64,000 nucleotides of DNA from Nautilus pompilius (Eukaryota; Mollusca; Cephalopoda; Nautilida; Nautilidae): the NCBI GenBank assembly GCA_018389105.1, contig JACATO010001024.1:248001-312000 (forward strand). The letters are read 5' to 3'. The position numbers were made by a program, and so were the translations under genes. Positions 53,879 to 64,000 of this stretch are shown piece after piece. Position 1 is the stretch's first letter, and every line of letters starts with the position of its first letter. The notes below the pieces were generated by a model that saw nothing but the letters and a program-made list of their open reading frames with translations, was not told where the DNA came from and did not search any database.

Positions 53879-55882
53879 AGTAACAACGAAATACAATGGC
53901 TCTGTTCCCTATAAAATAGGCCTCTCTCAATACATTAATATAAATCCCGTAATTTTCAACCTAAACCTAATAAGAAAAAAGGATCAAAATTCATAAAGCA
54001 CCATCGATCACGAATGGATCGTTTTAAAGGATAATTAGTAAATAAACCATTTGAATTTGTATTTTAGATACAAAGTCGCTACAACGTTGCTATGGTTTGA
54101 CGAATTTTATGTAGCATCTACGAGTTATTTCCCTGGAGAGCCAATCATTTTCCTAGCGTGGAACAATAGATTAGAGAACACCTACGCAATACCACTTTTA
54201 TTGAATTATTGTATCCACTGATGCATATTAGTTTTACGAATAATTTCTTGATGTGATTTCTTTAAATTGGGGGTTTCAAAAGAAAAAAAAAATTAAGATT
54301 ACATTAAAATTTCGTACGGGAATTAAAAATTATTTCCCTTGCGTCTTCTTCTTCTTTTTTTTTTTGCAATTAGACCGAAGAAGACTGAAATAACCCACAT
54401 TTGTAATTTGTTAAGCAAGTTAATATTAATTAATTAATATAGATAATAATTTTTTGGCTACACATGAATTTATTTTTCGCAAACTGTACGAGAATATGCC
54501 GTCTCGTGCCAGCGCGGGTGAATTTCGGCGAAATGACGATTTGTACAGGTATGACATCTAATTGTCTGTATTAATGATGGGGATCCCTCGCTCGCTGGCC
54601 GGAGAAAGTTATCAGGGTAAAGAGTTTTTAAGGGGTTGGTCGGGTTGTGGGCTAATCACGAGTAACCCGCGGCGGCCCGAAAAATCTCTACTAGAAATGA
54701 TTCGCTTTATTACATTGTGTATGCGAAAATAGATTTTATTATTGAGAAACAGTCTGCAACAGCCGCCGGGGTGGGATTACTATGTAAGGGAGATAATCGA
54801 CGTGATGATTTATTTCCCTTAGTTAGCAACAGAAGCTAAATTTGCAACGCCGTGATTCGTTTGACCTGCGCGGACATTTGAATGCTGGCTCATAAGAGAA
54901 GAGGAGTACACTTACTGCGAGGTTAGGCAGCAACAGAAGCAACATATCTACATTTCTTTTAATTAAGCAAAGTTTCCGCAAAGGCAGCTTCAAGACGCCG
55001 TGAATAATGCTAGATCTGTTTGTTATCTGTTCCTGATTCAGGAAAAAGAACAACAACACCGTACTTCCGGTATACGTCAGACCAGAGAGTAAATTCCATC
55101 TTTACACGACGTTTCATGATACATTTTCTTTCTTCTAAAAGCTTCATTTACCCAAGAATCATCAAACAGAATGTTCCAGCATCAAAGAGGTCGGACTGCG
55201 TCACATAACCCACCTCCCATCTCGCTATGCTGCCGACTTTGCCGACAGGGATGAAGATTAACGAATTTAAACGCCTACGCAAATTAAAGTCGAGTTAATA
55301 TTCCAATAAGCCGTTTTCGAACTCTCAGTACAGCAAAATTCCTCCCCGCCATAACTTGTAAATGCAATAACAAATACGTGAACAACAACAACAACAATGT
55401 AAGGAGGGCAAAAATTGAAATTTATTTGAATACTCAAAGTTTGTCTTGATTTTTTTTTCTCCGCTCTTTAATCGTCCATTTAAACTTCTAGGGATAAACA
55501 TAAAGCGCCTTTAAAAAAAACCCGTTGTTCTAAAACCAACTGGCCATTAATTTCGGGGATGGTTTATCGTTTTATCCGTAAAATTCTGTCAAACGAGAAA
55601 GGAAAGGAACGATAAGGGCAGGGGCGTTGGTCCGCGAATCCTTCAACGGAAATTCCCCAGTAAATTAATGAGTGTCTGCCGCTGGGAGTTCGCCCCTCCG
55701 CCGTCTCTGTGCTCCCTCCCCCTCCTACCGGCTAACAAGTCCGCTGCTATTCATCAATGTTGAAAAAGACGTGAGCCAATACGATTTTAATGCAAACGAG
55801 TTTTCTATTTCCTTACTGATAAAGATATTACGAACTTAGTTTAGCATTTGTGTCATATTCACACTGCGTTTGCTTTGTTACT

Positions 55883-55883
<1 letters not shown>
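53878..55883. other. Non-coding stretch, nothing recognised
   Basis: AT-rich with a GC-richer patch at 54480-54680. No domain or splice-coherent frame seen. Confidence 0.5.

Positions 55884-55915
<32 letters not shown>
55884..55915. repeat. (CT)n microsatellite
   Basis: About 15 CT units in non-coding sequence. Confidence 0.95.
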
Positions 55916-55921
<6 letters not shown>

Positions 55922-56429
55922 CAGAACACTAAATCCCATTGTTTCAGATTTTACCGCAGTCGTGTAGGAGATCGTTTTATTAGATTATGTAGAACACAAT
56001 TCGTTTGGAAGGCTCTAAGCATGAAGGGGACCCGGTTCGATTAACCACAATAAAACCCGGCTCAGAGATTATCAGCAGGCCGTTATCCAGTAATCGGAGG
56101 AAAAACCTTCTGCCCGACACTGGAAGGACGTAAAAAAAAAATGGCATCATAAACGAGAAATGAATTTGTAAGTGCGGCTGTAGGATGCGGCCTCTTTGAG
56201 ATGAAGATTGCCCCGGCGGGGTTAGATCCAGGCAGAGATTTAACGCGTACATAAATTTCCACCAGAGGGAGCCACTGCGAAGAAAGTGTCATTTAGTGCA
56301 GATGATTTTCTTTTACTTGTCCCGTAGTCTTCGTTCATTTATTTATTTATTTGGCAAATACCTCGCAAAATTAGGATGTGGCGTGGGGGGAGGGAATGCT
56401 TTTTTTAAAAAATGGGGTTTTTCGGGCAT

Positions 56430-56590
56430 TAGGATTTCCTCCCACATCTAAAACCGAAGAGTTCTAGTAAGGATTATCCTGCCGGTGTCCGGGTTTTCGA
56501 GGCGCAGGATAACACTCTCTAGCGGATGGTTGCAGCACTACGCTTCCTCGTCAGGATAGCCTCCCTTGTAGAGACCCGGTGAAGGAAATA
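56430..56590 (+). mobile_element. Dispersed repeat segment shared with about 30636-30720
   Basis: CCCACATCTAAAACCGAAGAGTTCTAGTA followed by a GTGTCCGGGTTTTC block aligns with the 30.6-kb copy (CCCACATTTAAAATTAAAGA, ATTCTAGTA, GTCTGGGTTTCTC). Similarity covers about 80 bp. It may continue to about 56590, where GAGACCCGG lies, but there is no second copy to define that part. Confidence 0.45.
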
Positions 56591-59500
56591 AAGTCACCGC
56601 ATTTACCATTATTAGACGGCTGGCTTAGCTTTATTAAAACTCATGAATATTTTAAATTAGAAAGCCGAAGAGAAGAGTGCAATAAGTGCCAATTTTATTT
56701 ACTGAAGATAATAGGCATTTAAGCCAGGAATTACTACAAGTCGCTGAGGCTGTGATTAATGAAGCTCAAAGACAGCGCTTCCGCCGATAGCAGGCTCATC
56801 GTACACGTCTCCATTTTTATGTTTTAATTAGAAAGGAAAACATAAAAATAGGTTGAGCGACGAGAACTGCTGGCAGAAATTCTTTGTCGACGAAAGAAAA
56901 AGGAATCAATCCAGAAAAGGATTGATCAGACATGGCCGCACTATTACGCACGCACCCAAATATATCGGTGGCCTTATCAGACTTCGCACTGATGAACAAA
57001 AAGTGCATTTTTTGGACTTCCCTTGGTGTTATTTTCCAAAAGCTATGAGTTCTTTTCTCTGAGGCCGTCATCTTAATCAGAATGGACGTCGCATCCAGGA
57101 GTTATTGTTTCTTCGAGGTGAGAACACGCAAAACAGTCAAATTTGGCCCAGTCGATAACCGGAGGTGTGAGCTGGATTCCGGCGAAGATCGGGCGGTCAA
57201 TCACTAGTAGGAAGAGGCGACCTTGCTTCTGCCGTCTCCCTTCACAGTTTCAACGCAGTAAATAACCGAATTATCTCTGAAATGGCTTCTTTCATTCTAT
57301 ATACTACTGCTGGAGTCAGATGGCCAGTCAGGTAACAGTTAGAAGCAGAATCCTGGCGTAAACCTACACAAAAAGCTTATGCCTTCTCCTAATCTCTAGT
57401 AAATAATAAGCATTTATTCTTCTTCTTCTTCCTCTCTCTCTCTCTCCGTACATCCTAAGCAATTATAGTTCGGTTAATTAAACAATCTTTGTTAGTCCTT
57501 TCCAGATTCTTTTGTACTTAAGCTTAATTTTCCACAATCTAGAAGTTCTTATACCGACGTCAAGCTTCTTGTTCGTCGTTACAATTTCCCACTAAGAGCT
57601 AAAGTTAATGGAACGACCATTCATCTTATGCCTCGTGGTTACGGGGTTTGCGGATTCCTATCTTGATGATAAAGTCCCTGATCGTGCCCTTACATAATGA
57701 TCGGTAGGTTTGGGCGATTACTTCCCAGCGTGGCAGGATACGATTAAAAGTCTCTAACGCGTATTTCTTTTAAAACGGAAAAAAAAGAAAAAGAAAATGG
57801 ATATAAGATGATGGAATTACATGAAATATTTTCTACATTATTAATTTTCCTGTTTACTGGATATTTCGCCTGGTTTGGTCAGAAGCCTTAAATTTTTAGC
57901 TACATAAATTAGAAATAATGTTTTTTTTGGTGTTTAGTGGAAAGCTATCTGCGTTCTTTGTTCTGAATAAACAGTACTTTGTCTCCGGAATAGCACCGGT
58001 GCATTTACTTTAATTAATCTGACACAAATTCACTGGCGAGATACGTGCACGACACCAAAACTAACCACAGAATTTGATATGCGGAGTTTGTTTTGCGCAA
58101 TATCTGATCGGTATACGATGCAATTATCCCTTTAATAGTCTAGTGCAACCTTTTAGTTGCACAACAACAATGCACCTGCATTCTATACTTTTCAATGCAC
58201 TTCCCAGATGGTTCCATCAGCACGTGGTAGTTATCCAATGCGTCTAGAAAAATCAGCTCAGGCATGTTCCGTTGGTTTTAGGTCGGAAACCATTGGCAAC
58301 GTTTGGTATTTTGTCTCGAAGGTGGTTTACGATTTCACTTTCAGATTGGACTCTTGCCTTGTTGTCGTTGAACTGATAACTGTGACTTCATACCAACGGT
58401 ATACAGTGGGTCTAATGAACTCCTCAAGGTGTTGCTTAGCAGTTTATCAAAGGGACGAAATTTATGCAGATTTAGAATCGTTTGACAGCAGGTGTAGTTT
58501 TATCACGAGTTTCTGAAGCAATAGAACTGTCAAAATGAGCCAATCCTTGCTCTCACTACACCTATAATGGGTGAGGCGAGAGAGCTGACATTAAAATACT
58601 TTCTGCTTCTGTTTCCGTCAGGCTACTTAATTCAATTTTATATTACACATCACTAACCTTTTCTGAAACGTTGCACAGTATATCATCTTTAAAAACGATT
58701 TTAAGTTAATTCCAATAATCAAAAGTGCTTGTATAAACGATATTTTAGCGAAATTCTGATTGTCTGGTCACCTATTTTAAAGTCAATAACATTAGATTCG
58801 ATAGCTCGTGAGCTCATTTAATCTCAGACATGAAAACCTTGCTATTGGCCGACTTTTATTTCATCTAAAATGTTTTACTCCGTAATTTTGTAAAACGTAA
58901 CAAAGAATATAATCGAAACTTTGTTATTTTAGGAGGGTTATAAGATAATATATTGTCAAAACCTTATCTAGTTTAGTTTTGTTCATTTAAATGTATTAAA
59001 GTTGTTCTTGGTTTGCCAGCTAAAATACGATATAAGTACAATATAAGTTTGAAATCTTAAGAGCGGTAAGAAATGTATACCGTGCATATTTCTAAACTTC
59101 CGGCGGGACTTTCAGATTTCCGGACGCCCTGCCCTTTAAAAAAATCAAAAATATAAAGCACTGTGATGAGCTCTTCCTATGATGTGCGGCGTCCTTTCAG
59201 ACGAGTATCCACCGTAAGTTATATTGAAAGCTATATCCCGACTCATCGGTACAGAAACATGACTCTGGTCTCGTGGTGCTGATATATGCTCACAGTTTGT
59301 CCGCTGCTGTTTATAACGACGGATGAGGGGGCTGTCCGCTGCGAGTGGACCCTCACATAACCTTTTGTTTTTCATGCAGAATTCTAGTTGATGCTGGTGA
59401 TAACATCGTCTTTGTGGCCGCACAGAGTTCAGAAGCGAGTTTGGTCGGCGTTGGAGTTCTGCTTTGCTGTTGGAATTGCGACTCGTAATAGACTTCGAAC

Positions 59501-60338
59501 CTGTGTTTGGCCAATATCCTTATGAGCTCAGTTGAGAAATCCACGCTTCAGTTCACACGAAGCCCCTGACTGTTCGGCTCTATCCTTCGCCTTAAAGAAC
59601 TCACCGAAACAGTACGGACACCCATTTGTTATTTTGACTGTTTAAAACAAATTTCTCAGGAGAGCCTGAATTAGTATAAACGAGGAGAATTTCCCGTAGC
59701 TAATTTCCATGTTCCTAATAGAACTGATTTACATATTTCTTTGATGAAGACTGTTACACGATGAAGAGTTTCTGTTGGACATTCGATGAATATAACAAAT
59801 AATTTTGAGAAAAATTTTATTTCGCTTATTTGTTGCTTAACTTTTGAAAAGAAGTGCCTTTCACTTTTATTTTTCCACGTCAGTGTCTACCAGCCTATAA
59901 ACACCGGTTGTCGGTGTCGAACTGACCGTATATCCAACCAGTGCACTTCTAATGCAAAAAACGTGGGGCTGGAGCGATATAGGGACTTGTGATTTTAAAG
60001 GTTGCATTCACGGGGAGGCTACTGGGTGTCAGCCCTTAGGGCTCATCGTGTGCTGAGCTACACAGATCTGACGAAGGATTGAAGGCGGAAATTCGCAAAT
60101 CCTATTCTCTGCTTATAATTCGATTTCAGATATCACCGTTTGTTTCATTTTAGTTTTCTTATCCAATCCATTTACTAATAGTAATAAGTTAATGGTTAGA
60201 ATGTACTCTTAGTCTACAGTAATGATAAAGGAATGTCGTGTCTACGATTGCCTCTGTTCAAACGGACGCCTAACTAATATTTGTAGAAGTGGTTAAATCA
60301 TATTTTAAAAATAAAATAAAACTAAAGAAAAGTTTTAC

Positions 60339-60340
<2 letters not shown>
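56591..60340. other. Non-coding stretch, no gene recognised
   Basis: Open frames at 58157-58516 (+) and 59145-59544 (-) were translated and considered; neither shows a domain, signal peptide or splice pattern I can support. A TTC/CT run lies at 57419-57446. Confidence 0.5.
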
Positions 60341-60418
<78 letters not shown>

Positions 60419-60591
60419 GAGAGATATGGAGATAATAGAGAGAGAGAGAGAGAGAGAGAGAGGATAGAGAGAGATAGAGTGAGAAGTAGAGAGAGAGAAG
60501 AGAGAGATATAGATAGAGAGAGAAGAGAGAGAGAAGAGAGATCGAGATAGCGAGAGAGAGATATAGAGAGATAGAGAGAGAGATATAGATG

Positions 60592-60632
<41 letters not shown>
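60341..60632. repeat. Compound (GA)n / GATA-containing purine array, about 290 bp
   Basis: GA dinucleotides interrupted by ATAGA and GATAGA blocks. It gives Arg/Glu-rich and Leu/Ser-rich artefact frames on the two strands. Confidence 0.96.
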
Positions 60633-60635
<3 letters not shown>

Positions 60636-63600
60636 TGGGATAGATAGAGGAGAGAGCATCTTAACATATATTTTTATTTGTTTTTTTACTTCCCGTCTTA
60701 AGAGAGTTAAAGTTTGTTGTTGTTATTTTAAAAAAAATAGATTAATTTTCAGCAGAAATCATGCTTTTTATTATACCCAAGAACTGGAGAGAGAACCATT
60801 AGTTTTAACCCGCGGCATATCCAATACAAACAGTGTCAAGGGTTTATTGTATAAGAGACGTGATTTTGAATAAGCTTTCTACCTTGAAGGAAACTAGCGA
60901 ATATCTTTGTATTGAAAAATCAATTATCACATCGGTTTCGGATCACTAAATTAGAAATAAGACCCCTTATCCTTCTTAAATCATCACTATTCTTGTATCG
61001 GCTACTTGTATCCTGATCAAATATGGCTGAAAGCATGAGTTGACTAAAAGCGTTCTTAGGATTAAAAAAGAAGGTAAATATCGGTTAAGTTTGAAAACCA
61101 AGCGGTAAACAGAGACCGTTTGAGTAAAATCTAAAAATAAAAGCAAAGTACTAGATAAGGCTTCCCGCACTATAGACATTGGTCACGTGTTGGTAATCCA
61201 TTAATGGTAGCGGCAGTGTGAAATCGACGGGGATCATAACAGAGGATAATTGAGTGAACGTCAATCAAAGGCAGACTCGGAAGAAAGAGGTCGCAAGCAC
61301 TTTCCATTAGCTCCCACTGTCACCGGAGATTTACAGGGAGAGGTTGTCAGCCAAATACAAGGCTGATTCTTCAGATCCCTCGTATACCCGACGTGCAGTG
61401 TTTACGGGGGCTCCGCTTTAAGATTAAATTAAAAATAGAGTTCGTTGTCATGGTAAGAGATGCTTCTGATCTCACAATTAGAAATCCTGATCCAGCTGGT
61501 GGAAATACGCACGTTTCTTTTTTTCAAGTATTACTCGCTTGACTGTACCCGTGGAAGCCGGTGCTTATAAAAATACTGGCAGCGAGGATCCTGCATCATC
61601 CAGGTGAGATTCTTTCCCGACTGCCCTCTTTGCTGAATGTTGGAAGATGTAAAAGACGTCCCTTGAGAGGCGATGTGCGCGTTAAAGGTACAAATGTCTT
61701 GCAGATGCGATATAAAGACGCATTTTGCGAACGCAACCCGATGCCAGGTCGGAAGTTTGGCATGGTCTGAATTCCGCCGTACGGGAACCATCCCGAAAAC
61801 CGAGCTTGGCCAGGTTGTCAAGGCAGGAATTTTACCCGAGAATGTCTGTTCCGTTTTGTTCTAGACAAAAGCCATGTCTTCCTTCATCTTGAATGACCGA
61901 CCTAATAAACCCATCCCCCCAAAAAAAAACACCGTGTTTAATGTATTTGGATACTGTGTAAAGGTTATATCTTGATCCTTTATGTTGTTCATTATGAATT
62001 AAGGAAGAAAGACTTTTACCAGTGAAGGGTTCCGATAAAACTTGGAATTGGAAACATGCCTCCCTGATTGGAGACCGTGTCCTTTCCTAAGGTTAACTTC
62101 TCGACGTCGGAGATGCTTCATTGGGAATAGACCACAAACGCAATATCCATGGCGCGATAAGTTAAGATTTTGATGGTCAGTTTAAAAGAATTCCAATAAG
62201 CAATGTAATGAAAGCAAGGTATTCGGGGGTGGGAGGAGAATCACAATACGTGACGACACAAGAGAATGGCTAGTTATTTCAATTTTTTTTGTTGCGACAA
62301 TTGATATACAGTCAATGGTGAGACAGCGGACGATGGCTTTACATTGTAATAGCAGCTATCTGGTAGAGAAAACAACTTCCAGAATGTTAAGAATCTAATG
62401 TTTGTTCGAAATACAATGTAGTTCGCTTCTGAAAGATGACAAGAATAAAAAGAAAACAACCACACCAGTCGCCTTAAGTTTACCTTCGAAAATCTTATAA
62501 AAAGATGCTAGGAAAATTGGGCGACTTTATTCTCCTTATGCCAGCATGTCTGAAAGACTGGTGCTAACCATAAAACATTAGTTGGTAGAAAACAAAGACT
62601 TATTAAGCTATGGTATATGCAAAAGCAATCATTCTTAACATATAGAGTACTTTCTTAATAGGATATTTAAGAAATTCATAATGGTAATGAGCACAGGATC
62701 AACAATAACTATATATCTGATTTACATTATAATTTTATTTTCATATGCATTTTTATTTAAAATTATCACAATGGTAGATATGCCTCTTGAATGATCCTAC
62801 AAGCACATAAAAATAAGATTAAAAATCTGAGCTTATTCTGCGGATTCGGCTGGAGAGTGAACTAAAATTTCTCTATACCCTGTAAAATAATTATTGCATT
62901 AGAACCTGTAGTCTCATGCGAAGTATATTAAAAGAACATTCCTTCAAAAACGTTTTAGTCATTTATGGTAAAATTATTGCGTCACTGCAAGTTTCCGCGA
63001 CGATCGGACCCCTACAAACCTAAGTAAATTGACCAGGAATGGAATTTTTGTGTTTTCCCATTGCCACGACTACATTTTTTGAATGGTCGCGGGACAACCA
63101 GATATAATTACTGTCCAAAAACTGGGAAGGGCATTTAATTTATCTAATAACACTACACTGATCCAAAATTTCAGAGTTCTGTCCACATCGTACCAGGTAA
63201 TTTGGAGTAAGGTGCTAAGCTGCACAAACTAAAGGCAATTAGGACATAGAAAATTTCCCCCGCTGCATCCCATGTTGGCCGACTGCCATCTTGACGTCAT
63301 CTTTTACGACCGGCATCAAAGAAGCCAAAATGCAATCTCGGCAAAGGTGTGTTTATGTACACAAGAAAGATATTTATTATCTGCATATTTACTGCACGCG
63401 AGCAATGAGTAATGTCTGCTCGTTTGTTTTTATATTCGCAATAAAGATGAAGCAAAGATGACTTATTGGAAAAATATTTCCGCTAGTTTCAGACAATCAT
63501 TTTTCACCTGACGTTGTTGGTCCACCAGGTCGATTCAGTTTGCATTACAAACGATCTTGGTGCGAACTGGAGGAGTTCACGCGAGTAGGGAGGAACACAT

Positions 63601-64000
63601 CATCTACATCACTAGGCTGAACTGACATTACAAATAATTTATTTCCTATTAATTCGCTATGTCTTCTTCCGAAAGATAGCGGCAAAAAAAAATTGTTTTT
63701 GATTTATGGATCATCCAAAGAGATTCTAAGCGACATGTTTAAAATCATATCAGAGGTTTGGCATTAAATCTTGTCGCTCCAGACTGACAGTTTGTTTGGA
63801 TTCCAACCGAGGTAACTTTCTGCGGCGACAATGAGACCAACTCACGTAAGTACTCTCACGTAGCTTAAAAGGATTAATATTTAGCATGTACTTCCCGTAG
63901 CCACATATTACAGTGTGTTCTTATGAGTTTACAACACATCCCTCCAAACTAATACATATACATATTTTTATAAAGAAACTAGACATTCTGCATTTTCATA
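60633..64000. other. Non-coding stretch to the window end, nothing confirmed
   Basis: AT-rich. Overlapping open frames at 61531-61864 on both strands have no recognised domain. A short ATG-to-donor segment at 63831-63845 is noted as a finding only. Confidence 0.5.

Noticed and set aside
58157-58516. 119-residue open frame on the + strand
   Set aside because: Translated and examined; no signal peptide, domain or conserved motif, and no splice context.
59145-59544. Two overlapping minus-strand frames that could join
   Set aside because: No recognisable domain, no clean donor and acceptor to join them; probably chance or very old repeat.

Overview
This is a window of eukaryotic, almost certainly invertebrate, nuclear DNA. 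It is AT-rich and dominated by non-coding sequence, simple repeats and decayed transposable elements. It has spliced exons with GT/AG borders and no bacterial-style gene organisation. The one gene I can identify with confidence is the 3' half of a beta-type GABA-A receptor subunit (a Cys-loop ligand-gated chloride channel) on the + strand. The protein looks like a protostome beta subunit. The dense microsatellites and tRNA-headed SINE-like repeats would suit a mollusc, but that placement is an inference from general character and not from a diagnostic marker.

Layout. 1-9299: non-coding sequence, presumably the large intron upstream of the first visible exon; no Cys-loop or signal-peptide exon was found in it. 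9300-16506: four coding exons (9300-9437, 10020-10172, 13185-13426, 16123-16506). They join in frame and encode about 304 residues, from the end of the extracellular domain (loops F and C) through M1, M2, M3, a cytoplasmic loop of about 130 residues, and M4, ending at a TAA stop. The introns are 582, 3012 and 2696 nt. The last intron holds an old, degenerate tandem array of about 56 bp per unit in which four units carry AATAAA. 16507-17910: 3' flank with candidate polyadenylation signals, a CA microsatellite and a 17-unit minisatellite of 19/21 bp.

From about 18 kb to the end I find no convincing protein gene. The region holds long ATT, AAT, GA and CT microsatellites and a fossil Tc1-like transposase (about 26.5-26.9 kb). 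It also holds a fossil Helitron helicase fragment (about 28.7-28.95 kb), several dispersed repeat families that occur at least twice in the window, and two tRNA-headed SINE-like elements back to back near 41.6-41.9 kb. Near 44.1-44.6 kb there is a tandem array with 13 perfect TGACGTCA (CRE-type) palindromes. A GC-richer island near 33.1-33.4 kb could be a promoter or first exon, but this is weak.

No new multi-gene system is visible. The observations most worth checking are the CRE array, the intronic array carrying polyadenylation hexamers just before the M4 exon, the 19-bp minisatellite in the gene's 3' flank, and the substitutions in the receptor at positions known as drug and agonist sites in vertebrate beta subunits.
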